A stretch of DNA of 64,000 nt from Baylisascaris procyonis. Taxonomy: Eukaryota > Nematoda > Chromadorea > Rhabditida > Ascarididae. The stretch spans positions 806,001 through 870,000 of the forward strand of contig JAZARR010000266.1 of assembly GCA_037389465.1 (NCBI GenBank), read 5' to 3'. The translations under genes and the position numbers were made by a program. The notes below the pieces were generated by a model. That model searched no databases, was not told where the DNA came from, and was given only the letters and a program-made list of their open reading frames with translations. The stretch's first letter is position 1; each line of letters starts with the position of its first letter. Below are positions 15,187 through 30,000 of this stretch, piece by piece.

Positions 15187-16193
15187 AGATTGGATGTGTC
15201 AAATGCCAAAGGGTGCTTAACAATACTTCATTGCCTTTGTGATATTTTCAGATGAACTGTTCCCTATTGAAGATACCTAAATGGTGATTGCAATGTTCGT
15301 TTCGTGTCTATCTCTCGTATATCACCATCATAAATAATTTCATCATAAATCGTTCTAAATTAATTCACTTCAAAAATTTCTCACATCTTATTTAATTATT
15401 ATTAAACTTTGCATTAATTTTCGTTATTTCTTTTATTTTTATACAATGAGCGTTTCTCTTTCCATCTTTACCATCCCCTCATCTTTAATTTTCAATCGCA
15501 ATAAAGTTTTTTTTTGCTCTCTATTGGTGCTAATTTCGTTTCAATAAATTGATATTATTATCGGTGCCGTTGCATAATTCTAAACTATTTAGAAGAAATG
15601 CCCATACATCAAATTTCATCAATCCTCAGTTTACAATGAAAAAACATAATTCAACATTCAAGATAAATTAGTAGAGAAGATTAGAAGCTAAGCAAAGATG
15701 TCTTTGCAACAACGATATTCATCGAACTCAATTTGTTTTCTTTTTTATTCGATCCGAAGCATTCGATTGATGGTAATTTGTAAAAATAAAAATAAATATT
15801 TTTTTGTGCATTTGAAATGTTACGTAAATTGTGACGCTTTCGGATCGATATAAAGCTCTCTCTTAGAAATTGGCTTTTCTTGTGCTAGCTTGTTACAGTA
15901 TTGCGGATAATAATAACCCACTTACTTAATTTATAACCCCCTGCTGCACTTCCTTTTGATGTTCTCATCGAGGCTTTACATTATATATAGTTTGTATGAA
16001 AATAAACGAAAATCAACTCATTAAGTTCCGGTTTCAGCGTTGTAGGCGTATGCGCGCACATTTAGTGGCACTTACCAGACACGGATTTTCAGTAATAGCG
16101 TTCGGTCGTTTGACTTTCAATCTGCTATTATGCGCATAGGGTCTATTAGTGCGATGATGTGTGTGCGGCGACATTGGATTGCTTGTTAATTAA

Positions 16194-16248
16194 GACCTCA
16201 GGTCTTGTTGAATAAGGCCTCAGGTCTTGTTGATTAATACCTCAGGTG
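16194..16248. repeat. 22-bp tandem repeat with a palindromic ACCTCAGGT-type core, three units
   Basis: The core CCTCAGG begins at 16196, 16218 and 16240, an exact 22-base period. The first two units share CCTCAGGTCTTGTTGA followed by TAA-rich sequence; the third keeps the core and then diverges. CCTCAGG is a near-perfect palindrome, so each unit presents the same face to a dimeric DNA-binding protein about two helical turns apart. A regulatory role is inference. Confidence 0.7.
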
Positions 16249-19200
16249 GCGTCGTCTTAACTGAGATGTTGATGGGTATAATAGCCATCGTTGACAAGGT
16301 ATTCCTCGTAAAGATAAGTACTTTCGCGGCTGTGCTCAAATTCTCACTTCATTTAGAAGGTAACGAAATGAGCATTGATAAATTTATTCTGCAAACTAGC
16401 AACTTATCATTTGATAATAATTCAGTGATTATTTCCCATAGAGAATCTGTTAATAACATCGCTAAAGTTGTTTATTGGTGTAATTTTTAAATGCATTTCT
16501 GATATTTGCATTCAGCTGCACTCTTAGGCTCCATCCTGCCACCCGCTTACATCTACATATTATGTTATATGCTTGCAGCCGATCTTATACTTATATCAAC
16601 TGCAATTCCATGTTTGTTATATTGAAGTTTACTGAATCTAATGCATTCACTTGGTTGGTTATGAGTTTGAATTTCCGCATTTCGGTTCAAACGAAACTCA
16701 CTCGTAGTGAAGTACCTTAATTAGAATAACGGCAGATATTATTAGGCTGTATTCGATTTCACTCATTCACCGATCGCTTCCCATCGGTTAATAAATCCGA
16801 TCGATAATTGATACTAACAATTTTGAGTCAAGACTATGGCACATTTAGTTCATATATTACTGCATATGGTTGTATAACGTTATGAAATTTAAATATGAGC
16901 GAAACGAGTGCTATATGTTGAGTGATAAGCTTCGATTTCACTGATAAAACGTTGTTCGTTCAAAATCCATGAAATGTTCGACTGTTTCCAGTGAGCACTT
17001 GTTCATTACTTGATTGCGGCTCAGCTCCTGAAAGTCTCCGAACTCCTCACTCGGAAGGGGGGAGGGGTCCCATCGATAGTTAAGACCGAATTACGGTGGT
17101 ACCTCTGACCTTCAGTCGATAATGTGCCAAATTTCTTTGTTCATCAACAGTATAATAAGTATTTTGTTATATGAATATAAGAAATATCTAATCAAATCGT
17201 TCGCATTTGTTTGCAGTTTAATTTGGTTCGATCGAATATGATCCTTTCTAATTCCACACTTCCTTATCCCTTCGCTTTCATCTCGATGCACTTTTTATGT
17301 CCCAATGCAAATTTTAGAAAAACGCGCAATATGGCAGTGTTATGTCTGTGTGTAGGTGTGTGTATGTGTCTATCTGTCAGGTAATTCAAACTTTTCCGCG
17401 AGGAAAGCTAAGTCAATGCACTTTGATGGGTATATACTAGGTCGACCTTGTATGCTGTATACGATCCCGATCGAACGGCTCATTGATTCATAAAACTGAG
17501 GTATAATAGTTCATAATAAATTTGAAAGTGATAATTTCCATCAAGATAACGAGTGAAACATATCGAGGCAATAAATGATTGCAGCCGGCTGTCAATAAAG
17601 CACAGTCGTTATCTTGAAAGATTCACTCAGCCAAGATGAAAGCTTTTGCGTGCATTGCGTATGTCGATGGAGAAGTGATTACAACCGGAAGTGTCTTATT
17701 GCATATTGTCGGCAGAAACATCAACTACACAAATCTTTGTCCATTGTACCGACAGATGACTTTGCCTTTCTAAGAAATTCAATTCTTTCAGAAAAAAATT
17801 GAGTTTAAAATTCGGTTTTACACATCGCAAATATTTGATCGTCATCAATTTCAAATAAAGATGGATGGCGATATTGTGCAAATATTTCAATGACTAAATT
17901 AATTTGCATAAAATAACGCTCAATCATCATCGAATTAATCCTTAAAAAGTGAATATTTTTGATGTTTAATGCCTCTCTATATTAAATAAAAAAATATCTT
18001 AGATGATCTAACGGAAGCATTTAGAATGTTTTTTATGCATTATAATATTAGCTATAGTGAATTATTGCATATGATAAGATGATAAGGGCAGATTATTCAA
18101 AAATATAAAATAAATCCTTGAGAGGGAATATATTTCAATTATTAGCAGTGACTATAATTAGTGATGATTCCTCACTCTTTTAGACACGTACTAAACATTT
18201 CATTCGTAAGCGTTGTCGATTCGATGAATCATCTTTGCAGAAATTTTTATTCACTGCACATATCTTCTTTTTTATTTGCTATCGATGTGTAACAATAATA
18301 TTATTCGGCTATATTTTACTTATTATTTATTATTTTTTAATTTATTTTTAAATATATTTTTTAATATTATTTAAATAATAATTTTATATTTCATCTATAT
18401 TTCGTTTATTTCATCATTTCTCTTTGTTTCAAAATGTCGATCATATGGGAAATAAATATTGAAAAAATGAAAATTAACTGCACAATTGCGTCATAGTTAG
18501 CTGTCCAACCAGTTGAGTTCTTCATTGATTGATGTGATCATGATGTCGAGCAGTGTTGTTAGTGCATTCCTTTGCTTTGTTTGCGATATGTGACGGCGCA
18601 AATGTCATCTTCGCCGCTCGAAAAGTGCTTTCATTTGCATATAGCTTCTCATTACATTACCAGACGGTTGGCAATAAAGAAACGTGATGAATTTTCGTCT
18701 AAAATACAAATAAGCGGAAAGTATTACGTTGACGATCAACTCGGCTTGTGAAATGATTGAAAAAAAAAAATTGCCATTGAATAAATCGGATGCTTTAAAA
18801 AACGTTACAAAAAAGTGGAGACCATTCAGAAACGCGTCCCTTTGAATTTTTCCCCACCCTCATATAAAGTGATCCTTTCCGTCGAATAAATGCTTGCTAA
18901 CCCTATTCAGTGATTTGTCATTTTCAGCTTTTTTATTGGCATTTTTCCAACTTCAAATTATTTAAATAATCGATGCAAATTTTGTCTTAAGAATAGCCAA
19001 ATTTACGCTGAGAATAAGATAGTCTTTTGGTTATAAGTGATACATTTTGATTATATTTTTGACTTTTTTTTTTCATAGAACACGCATTGTTAAATGTTTT
19101 TTGAAAACTTTGAAATATATGAGTAGTTGATTAGAATGATGGAATAAATTATGAAAACACATATTGCACCAAGGTTTTACAATCACATCTCTAATTCTTT

Positions 19201-21010
19201 ATTTACCTCTACTTTTACCTGTGCTTCTAATTTTATTTAAAAATCTTGCAATACAATTTACTCGACGAATGCACCATCTTTAATTTCATTTTCACATATC
19301 CATTATTTATTATTGGAAAATAATCGAATTTAATGCATAAATATCTCATTCTATACAACATAAAATTTTTATATTCTAGATTTCGATCTCGAGTAGATTC
19401 ATCAATTACAGTCTAATAGAAAGAACTTTCTATATCTATATTCAATATACGCATAAACTATCATTGAATAAACAGAAAATATTGTTGAATAAGCATAAAA
19501 TATTGCTTCATTTTCGTAATCAGTTGTTTTCCGCATATATAATAATATTAATTTTAGTTGATTGATTTCTGTTTATTGCTAAATGCATTTCGTTGGAACG
19601 CCTTCGTGGTCGATTTGTCTCTGTTGGGTAGTGTTCATCCCCATTTTATTTAATCTTTCAGTGATGAATATGCTTACATTTATAATAACGACCTTATTTT
19701 ATTTTATTTGTTTGTTTTGTTTTGTTTTTTAATCGTTCAGAAGGGATCTCATATTGTTAAATGCAATACTCTATTTATGTGTATGTTCACGTTTGCATCA
19801 TTCCGTCAAGATGCTCTAATAAATTGCTATTCGTTGGATTCTCTAAGATGAGGGATGTATCTTTTCTACAATATTTTTCGTATCGATAGCCTCGAGTTTA
19901 TCAGAACAATTTGCAAGATTGAAGGTACGGAACGATAAAGGGATATTTGAATATATTACTAAGCTCGATATTCGGCCATTTCCGCCCTCCTCGAGGAAGG
20001 ATTTTCTTAATCATGTTTATTCGATTTACTATATGTAAGCTGTTAGGGCAGATCGCTTGGAGTAGGACGATCGAATTACTGTATATGTTCTGATATCGCC
20101 ATCCTTGGATTTTTCTGCAGTTCGGTCACATTATAAAACCTTTAACTAGGCGAATATCTCTTTTCCCGTTATAAGCTAGCATTTTGCAATATTTCCCCTC
20201 GTTATACTTCGCCGTTTAGTACCACTCTAAGCAAGTCACTTACTTATCTCTTCATTATTTATTTATTTATTTTAATATTCTTAAGAAGAAATGAACATAT
20301 GAAATATTATGAATAGGGAAATAAAGAAGACGAAAAAGATAAAGCAGTCGAACGTTAGCTTAATAACAACTAAAGAACAACACAGTTGTAATGAGATTGA
20401 AATATTGCCCATGACACGAGGCAGCAAAGTATAGAGTTCGATGCACGAGATTAGCAGTGGGATCGACATTGAAACGACTTCGAAGTTATATCTTTGCTCT
20501 TCTATTTTATCGCATACTGTTACCGTGCTTATTGATTCGTTCACACAAAAACCCTTGAGGCTATAAAAGTTTCATACGGTGGATTGATACTGTTAGCCTT
20601 TTAGCATGCTCACTTTAGAAATAGCTTACTCTCACATTAATGACGACCACATATTGCAATGTCTTTAATGTTTGCGTGAATTAAAGAATGGAAAAGCGCG
20701 CCAGATGAGTTCGTACGGCATGTGCTTTTATATTCCGTTCATTGAAATAATACTTTTACAACCCATCAACAAGCGATGAAAACGACAATCCAAGGACTTA
20801 TCATTCAATGACCTGACCATTTGTAAAATGCTTGCAAATTTTTAGCATTTTTAAATGTATATAGCTGCTCGCGAAGTTATTTAATTAAACTAAATGATTA
20901 TCTAATGATTTGCCTTCAAATGTTGCAACTTTAGCATCGACGGACAGACGGACAGCTAGACAAACAGGCACGTATGGACATTTGCTTGTGCGTATGTCTA
21001 TTTACGTGAA

Positions 21011-21013
<3 letters not shown>

Positions 21014-21074
<61 letters not shown>
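21014..21074. repeat. (TA)n microsatellite of about 61 bases
   Basis: Uninterrupted TA repeat, followed to about 21137 by alternating purine-pyrimidine sequence rich in CATAC and GTATG steps. Such tracts are prone to replication slippage, cruciform formation and assembly length error. The open frame reading through it is a low-complexity artefact. Confidence 0.95.
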
Positions 21075-21079
<5 letters not shown>

Positions 21080-24034
21080 TATGCATTTATACATATGTGT
21101 ATCTATGCACATACGCATGTGTATGCACATATATGTAGGCGGGGACATGACCTTGCCAAAGAGCTTTGTAATTGGAAATTTTCAAGTGGTGCATTAAGTT
21201 GTGCAATTGTTGCATTCTTCATAGTCGACAATTTCGAATTGCTATTGTTGGAATGGAAATGAGGGGTATCGGTTGGTATATTTGCACAATTAATTTAGAT
21301 ATACTAGTTGATATTCATTATTAGTGATATTGGTGTATTGTTGCATCGTTGATGGGAGGCGAACAAACGCTTTATGAAAGAGCACCTTTATTGATTTTAC
21401 GACATCGATTTTCGAGAGTTGTTTTGCGTGATGTCTATCATCGCGTCTCAAGATCTGAATTCCTTCATAAAATAAATTCCCCTCAATAATGACCTAAAAT
21501 AATTCAATAAATCTATATTTAATTAATTTTGAAAGTGTATGAAATGTATATTTCGAGAAGTTGTTCATCTAATTTTTGTGGGTAGTTTTAATATTATCCG
21601 GCAATGATTGGAATATAGATATGATGCCCTTATCTAATTATACTGCTATGAAATGCTTTTCATCAATTGTTACAGGTCAGTGCCTTACATGTATGCTGAT
21701 TACCTTGAGCGGAAACCCATAGTGAAATGTCATAAAAGGTTAAAATCTTGTATGGAAAGCAAATCCCATTTTCCCACTTGAAGGGATCAAAACAAAACAA
21801 AACATTGAAGTCTCATATAGTAACTGAAGGATGAAGAAGATATATCATTGTGGACGATGAACGAATAAATATTGTTCGAAATGAGCGAAAAGATGAGAAC
21901 TTAAGATTGTTTAAGATATCAGCAGATAGTTATCCATTTTAATAGAAGCCTTATCTGGAGTATAAGCCTCCCCACCTCGAAAATAGCAAAGAATATAACG
22001 TACCCCCCCCCTCCCCGAGCTTATACTTGAATAAGTACAATCTACTATAAATTACAATGGCAGTCTCCGATTGCCCATGTCTCGAGGGAGTGAAAGTATT
22101 CATCATTCAGATGTATATTTAACAATCTTATTCAACCATCCAGTTCACTCGGATAGTTGTTCCCTGGAATATATGCAATCAGCTTGCTCCTCGATGATAT
22201 GAACGAATCAACTGCTAATGTTACCCTCTCTTCATAGTTTTAAAGGTCTATTTTCATCACAAAAATGCCTCTATGAAGTTAATCTATACCTTATTTCTGA
22301 GTCGAATCAATATCTCCCTTTTTTAAACCCGAAAATAAGTGACAGTTCTTCTAGTGCCAGCTTGTGGGAGTGCGCAACAGGTTTGTACATCGCGTACCCA
22401 CAATCTCGAGTCGCATCTTCAGCAAGTCCCTGAATTAGCCAATGAGGCATTCTTGTGATTTCAAGCATTTGGGGGACCGACTTTAGGGATCGAATCTTAT
22501 CTCACATTGTTTTGTCGTCCGTACTTATTGAATAATTGGTTGGAAACGTTGTTGCTTACTATGAAACCTTTCTCAGATGTACTTCCAATTATTAAATGCT
22601 AAACAAAACAGGGCTGCCTGCATCAAGTGGGCACTTCATATATACGATGCAGTTGTGTATTAGCTACCCAGAATAGATGAATGCACCAAGGTGTTCAAAT
22701 AGATACGAATAGGGATGTTCTAGCCGCATAGGTGAGACCCTTACCTGTATTGCTATATTTGGCACTAAGCATCATTCAAGTGCTACAAAAAATAACCATT
22801 AAATAAGCTTTTTTTCACTCTCTCATAGATCCCCTTTATGTCACCTCTACAATTTCTGTCACATTCGAGCGTCTTTATATTCAGTTGTGTTGCTCTATAA
22901 CATCTTGCTGTGTTTGTTCTCTCTGCAAACGTTCTCTCATTTACTTATAAAGTTTACCGATAAAGCAATAAAGATATAGTAGTAAACGTTTCTCGAATAC
23001 CTTGAATAGCATCGAATTGCATTACACATTGTGGATGCAGACAATTTAATTAGCTGTGCAAAAATCGATGAGAATGCCTTCGATCGAGTTTCTTCAAGAA
23101 TAAGCTCGCATATATTTGCAATTGCATCCCCTTATTCAAATCATAATGCTTGAATGATAGACGAATTGGTTTTTTTGTGCCTTTTATATAAATGCATCTT
23201 ATTGAGATTATTCGATTTTAATTATTGAACGCATTTCTTCATTTATTAACGCTAAGAATCAATCAGTAAATGGAAAACATTTAATTGAACAAGGAATCGA
23301 TGCTTTTATAATATGCAAATTTTGTTTCTTTATCAAACGATTGAATCAATGATCACTAAATGGTGTTCTCAGATATGTAAATTTAACTGACAAAATATCT
23401 ATGAGGAACTCGATGATTTGAATGTCTCTTCAGCGTGGAAATTAGTTTATTGATAAAAAATAAGTGAGTGAACAATGATGAGTATTTTGCTCTATTCGTT
23501 GCTGCAATTAGAAAATTTTGCGATCAAAGTTTGGAAAATACTTTTTTAAGGTGTAAATATTCCATATCCGCCATTTACTGCAATATTTTTGCAGTCATTT
23601 TATACGCTTCACTAATTTGCGTTGGCAAAAATCCGTGTTATATATGTCAAAATATGCGCGTGTTGGCGTATCTGTCCGATAGTTTGATTCGAAAACACTC
23701 AAAGCCCCACTGAAGAGATTTAAAGCACGAAAAGAATACTAATGGAACTTTTTACAACCTGTCAGGTTTGAGAACACAGAGCAATGAATGTTTTGTAGGA
23801 TGCTTATGCAAACGATCGCACTATCAAAATATGAACGCATTGCGCACGTTGTTTTATTATTTCTTCAGTAATTTATGAAACCGGTCGGTCTAGTGAACCA
23901 GTTTAACTCAAACATACAGAGTGTTGCATTTATCGTAAATTCAATGCCATTGCTACAGGGATCTTTGAATGCTTTTTTGACGTTTATTTCATTGAGCTGC
24001 TCGTTATAGCTGAATATTTGTTCAATTTGAGGTG

Positions 24035-24045
24035 TTTCGGTGCAG
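24035..24045 (+). promoter_or_regulatory. Splice acceptor just upstream of the CoREST start codon
   Basis: TTTCGGTGCAG ends at 24045, nine bases before the ATG at 24055. The closeness to the start fits a spliced-leader acceptor, though a 5' UTR intron is equally possible. Consensus and position only. Confidence 0.45.
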
Positions 24046-24054
24046 TGAAAGGAA

Positions 24055-27000
24055 ATGCTTTCCAACGAGGACGAAGTGTATTCGACGATGAAGTGCATTG
24101 AACAACAATTAGAGACGAGTCGATCGGATGATCGAACGCAATCACCTTCAATGGAAAACAAAACTCATAAAAGAATGGGATTAAACACTGAAGATGATAG
24201 TCACAAATCCCATCTCGAAAAAATCAACGAAACTCAACGATCGGATGGGAACACCTCCAGAGAGTTGACGCCTTCGGAAAATATTATTTTTGACCGACCA
24301 ATCGAAAGTAGGCTACTAGAAGGGGGTAATGATGTTGGTGAAGAAACTGCTTCGGAAGATGTTGTTGACTGTGGGAGTGTCGACTTGGAGCAGGCCTCTA
24401 TCGAACTGATGGAACGTCTTCTGGAGACGATCGACGATACAGATGTGGCGTCATCCTCCGTGAACGACCTTTTAACGAGTGGTGATGATACGATCAATGA
24501 AAACTTTGCCATCTATTTGTCGAGTGACTCGGAAGAAATGAGTACAGTGGGCGAGGAGGAATCCGAGGGATTCAACAAACGGTCGAACGAATTGGTGGAT
24601 GATGGAGAGGAGGATACATCGCAGAGCTGTGCATATATCGATGACATCATTCGATTCGACGATAGCAATCGAAACTCCGAATGGCAAGTCGGGAATGAGC
24701 ACATCACCCGGAAGGTTATTTATTATGCATTTTGCATCTTTTGGATTTTTTTTTCTGCAGGATTAGATTCTTGTCAATATAGGTTTGCAAGCGTTCATCT
24801 ATGTCTATCTGTTGGTTGTCGGGTAGTTTCATTCTATAGTTAATAAGAATGTAGCAGTGATATTTGATGGGTATAGCCTATAGCATAGGTTGATTTCCAA
24901 ATTTTAGGTTTGTTCTCGCTGAATCGCTTCTTGATGAATTGTTCACATTTAAAGAAGCTATAAAATCTAGTGCTCAATTTTGTTCAAGTCAATATTTCAG
25001 ATTTGTTTGGCTATAATTTTTATCATTAATGAATTATATGCGAAATAATGTTTAAGATGTTATTCTTTTTATTTTTGAATATTATTGCATCGGTTAGTTT
25101 ATTAGAGGGATTTACAGAAATTCTATGCTTAATAAACTATTATTTGTTCATAGAATTTACAATAAAGGTACAAAGACGTTAGGTAGTATTGATTGTGGAA
25201 ATGAAATTATTGGAGCTATAGGTGTGCTGAAAAGAGGGTCTTTCCCTTTTTACCTTTCATCTACACCGACATCTTACTTACTATACTTACTTAAAGAGTG
25301 GTGACGATTCAAGAGTGAATGCACAACCAGTTGACGAGGAGATTCCATCGACGAGTGCGAGTGGGCACGATGAGGGGGATGAGGACGACGATCGTGCAGA
25401 ACGCCTCAAAATGTTCACTCGTTCAATGGGCGAAGCATCTGACGAAAAAGGTCCGAATCTCTTTTCATTTCTCTATTTCACGTCTTACAAACTAGTAGAG
25501 AAACACATCAAATAGCAGCAATAATGTGTTTTCGTAAATATTTTAGCCCGTTTTAGATTAATTCAAATGCATGATTGTAAATGAGTTTAGAAGAAATAAA
25601 CAAAAATGATTTAACTGGCTAATATGTTGAAAGGTTAGGCTGAGATTTTATTTTCTCTTGATTCGAATCTACCATAAGATCTATAATGTTTGTTGAATAG
25701 AAACGTAAAAAGTACGACGTATGCATATGAAATATTGCACATGCTTACTCATCGCACTTCATTAATACAAAAAAAGCAATTTTAATATGCAAATTTTGAA
25801 ATAATTAGTCAGCGAATGAGCAAAAAATACCATTGAGCGGAGATAGACGATTTTCTTGGCTAATATTAAATTTAAATCTCGATGGGGTGGCATCTGTTTG
25901 TGGGCTTATCCGGCAATCAGTAGTAGATCAAATAAGAAAAAAGGTGATAGACAATTCAATGTTGTTTCATTTGATGTAATTCAATTATACAATTACTGAG
26001 AGAACTTAATAAACGACCCGGCATCGAATACATTGAAAAAAGACCCGAAGAGTCCATATTGAGACACAATTTTGAGTGTGAACACAAATTATGAGTGCCG
26101 TCGTTCTTTAATATTAAATTGCTTTATGGTAACAGAAAATAAATCTGCAAATATTGGTTTGGGATGAGGTCATGCTCGTATCAGTACTGTTTACATACCA
26201 ATGTCGTATGCGATTCGAATATTCAAATTACTGCATGAGAGAATTCGGGGAAATTAAAGATTTGCATTGGTGGTACCATATAATACAGTTTTGTTCTAGA
26301 ATTACTTTGAATGACACTTAGAATTTTGTATGGAGATGCCTTTCTCATAAAGGCTTCCTCTCAGTAGAACAGCACCGTCGAGTGCGGATCATATCATGTT
26401 AACATGGACAATTCATGTATACCTTCAAGAATATCTTCATCACTGAGTGCTACGATAAACGGACGGAATGTGTGCACTGATACATATGTTCACACTTGTC
26501 AATATTCATTGATGACTGCCTGAGGTTCGTGACTTGCTGACCGTGAGGTGAAGAACGAAAAGAACGAGCTCAAGCATAATACCGATTCCAAAGTATTGTG
26601 CATGCTGGTAACTAGGAACAAATAAGTGAAGATATTTATGCGAAATGCTTCACTCAATATATGGATTGACTGTTATAAGTTAAAATAAATTAAGGAACTT
26701 CATGATTGTTATAAGCTGATTTATCGGTGAATACCAACACCGAATGCATATATTCCCTTGTGACAAGCTAAAAATGCCTAAAGGTTGAATAATTCAACAT
26801 AGCGATATTTTGTTTCATATCCCTTCTACCATTCGTTTTCGTATACTCGACTTCTATAGTATCATTAAATTTTCACCAACAATTTCCCCTTGTTTATTTG
26901 ACTCTTCTCTGACTCAATTTATTGCATTATTGCTTACGTTTTATTACTTGGCTGGTTTTTGTGAAATTGACTAATATGTTCAATAGTGTTGCAAAAGCAC

Positions 27001-30000
27001 ATATCGCTGCATTTCCTCATCTTTTCCTCGGATGGATTTGTTGGGAATCGAGCACGAGGTTTCCTTTGACAAAACAGTACATATTTATGCAGCTGAGTTG
27101 GTCCCATTTTACTACTACATGAGTTTAAAGTATAGCTCGTACCTTCATCTGTGTTCAAAATATGAAACTCACCCATCTATTTCCCTGCAGTTTGCCTGAG
27201 GTGACGCCTATTTGAGTGCATATTGTTGATAACTTGTTAAAGAAGGGATATGAGACGTGCAGTTCCTACTAGTCGTCTGTTTGTGACGACACATTTGCAG
27301 TGCTTATACGGTGAAAGTGTTGGTTTTCGCTCAAAACGGCTAGTAGAATTAGGTTTCAATGTGAACGTCAAGTATATCTTTTATAGTTGCAGGGTATTCT
27401 GCAGCATTTCGACTGCCTACAAATTTGGAAATCCGTCAAGGCGAGCAGTATCAGTGCTCGGTGGAAAGTTTGGAGGAATGGGAGGCACGATATGAATCGA
27501 GGACCGTCTCGGAGTCTCCGGATAGGGATATCTGTGTTTGGTGTTCGCCCGATGGAAACGCCCACAAAGAAGAAATCGACGCTTATTTATATATGGCGCA
27601 TACAGTGCATGAAGCCGAAGCCGATGAAGTGAGTTATTCACATTGAACTTTTATCATTATTTAATGTGATGTTTTTGAAAGGTCATGTTGTATGATCGTT
27701 TGCAGGTATGATGAAGGCGTTAAATCCTATGGAATTACATGCCCGCATAACGCCTAGTTCAGCATTCTCACGAGGAGCTCATCATACGATTACTTTAATA
27801 TTATTAACCAATCGAAAGCCGTGAAATCGGATGAATTCGATGGTATCGGACAAATGTTTCTTAAAAGTTGTATTAATAATTATTCGGCTATTGTAGTCAT
27901 GTTATTTGAGTGTACAGGCATACCTCTCCACCTTATTTATGGGTCAATACAAGGTGACTATCGCGGAAACATGCACTTAAAAGAGTGTCGACTATAGTCT
28001 TTTCTAAGAAAATCCCAATGAAATCGGTGTCGGTCGATCCTTTCCAGCTATGAAGTGTTCTTGTATTTCTTCGTTCACACATCGCATCTGTCTGCTGTTT
28101 AATAATGTCGACACTGAAATATAATCTCATATTGACATTGATTGAGATGTAGAGTGATTGACGAGTACAATTGCAGGCATTATACATTCTGCAATCGTGC
28201 AACTATGATATATCGACCGCCCAAAAGCAACTCAACAAGCGCACACTAGTGAAGCAAGTGTGGAGTGACGATGACGTCTCGTTATTCTTACGTTCATTTC
28301 GCAAACACGGAAAGAAATTCAGGGAGATCAGAAGATGGGTATGTCTTTTGGTTATTCACGAATTTATGCACGTTTCGTCGAGTTGAATGACAGTATCACC
28401 TCGATCTGTCATTATTATTTGGGGCAATACTCCGACATAGTCACCTCGGGATGACACGGAACACAATTTGCATGGTTTGCACGTTTAGCGATTCACGTGA
28501 ATTGCGCTTAACTACTCGTTGCGAATGTTGGGAATGAAGTGGATTGGCAATAGAAGTGAGGAGGGGGGCATCGCCAGTCACCGCAGATCTCAGCACCTTC
28601 ACAGTTATGTTCGTTTTATTCCACTCAAATTGCAATTTTATATTCGAGTACTAATGCGTGGATTATCTGCAGATATTGCTAAGCTGCTTCCAAACTGTTT
28701 CTTGTAATTTGTACAATTACATCGAAAACCTACTGAGGGACGTCTATCTGTGAGCATTCCTTTTTGCGCTATTTCTGTTGTTCAGGTGAGATAACACCTG
28801 TTTTTGAGAAGTATAGAAAACGACTGGTTCATCTAATATCCGAGTAGCTCGTGTCCCCCACCCCTCCCCCTAACTTTTCCTTCTTAACTATTTTCGATAA
28901 AATTTTCCCGCAAAACAATACAACGAGCTTTTGGCACATTAAATGATATGAGTATTAGTGATACTTCTCTCATTTTTATCTATATTTGCAAGAATAGGTA
29001 GGATCTTATTGAACTCATTGACGGAGAGTCAAATTTGATGTGAGATAAAATGATTGAGGGAAACTAAATGAAAATTTAAAAGGGTTGTATGGGAAATATT
29101 GAAATAAAAGCTTTAATGGGACTGATAAAGGATTCTAAGCTAGTGTGCCTATCACAGTGTTAGAGTTATTTGAGTTCACAAAAAAACAGTTACGAGATGT
29201 GGATATTATGAGACGTTGAAGAACTTCGTAGTGTAATATATGAAGCGCATATCACTATTTACAACCGTAAGAAAAATAAATGCACACCTATATAACACAA
29301 TTACTGATAAAAGCCAAATCGTTTAAGTATAACACAGAAATGCGTTACAATCTGACGAATTATTATAAATTATATAGAACGAATTACTCTGGTTGTAATG
29401 AAAGCTAAACACATTCTCAACAATATTATATAAACATGAAATGTAATGTTTCATTATCCCCACGCATATATCCTTAATGAGGAATTTAATATCAAATTCA
29501 GACGCTTGATAATATAGATCAGAATATTTGTGCTATATATGCATCACAAAACAATAGAAAAGAAATGCCTATTTAAGCGATTATTGGCAAAGAGGGAGGG
29601 CACTGTTGACTTGTATGGAATTAGAAGTTCTGAATCGATATCGAGTGTTTGAATTCCTTGGTTTTTGAGAAACGGCACACAACTCAAGAATGACGAAACA
29701 GTTGCAAATCAGCTGTTTTTATTTTAGACAGCGAGAGAGAATATTCTCCAAAATAATTTTTTTGGAACGTCGTTGATCGATGATATCGAGCTAGAAGAGA
29801 TATTTGAGTCAGAAGTTAACTCAGCCAGAAGGGGATGAAGAATACAAAGTGGATCGCTCAATTTGCAATCATTTTTGCATAAAAGATCTTGGATTCTAGT
29901 ATCAATGTTCGGGATAATCCAATACATGTTCGGGATATTACCATATTTGTGCTGAATTCGGTTCAGTCTCGGCTGGCGTCGAGTTGGATGTTGGTGCCCA

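Larger units (their letters stand above)
13996..24034. other. 10 kb divergent intergenic region between the importin and CoREST genes
   Basis: The two flanking genes point away from each other, so this region should hold both promoters. I found no exon with a recognisable product. Open frames here are short, AT-rich and without family resemblance, and several use non-ATG starts. Up to about 15 kb the plus strand is A-rich, as in the importin introns. From about 15.2 kb it becomes T-rich, as in the CoREST introns. CoREST transcription may therefore start well upstream of its ATG. The region also holds the G-rich run, tandem repeat and TA microsatellite listed separately, and a GT-rich patch near 17.34-17.38 kb. 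Confidence 0.7.

Noticed and set aside
20910..21197. 95-codon frame through the TA repeat
   Set aside because: Half of it encodes an alternating Ile-Tyr run from the microsatellite.
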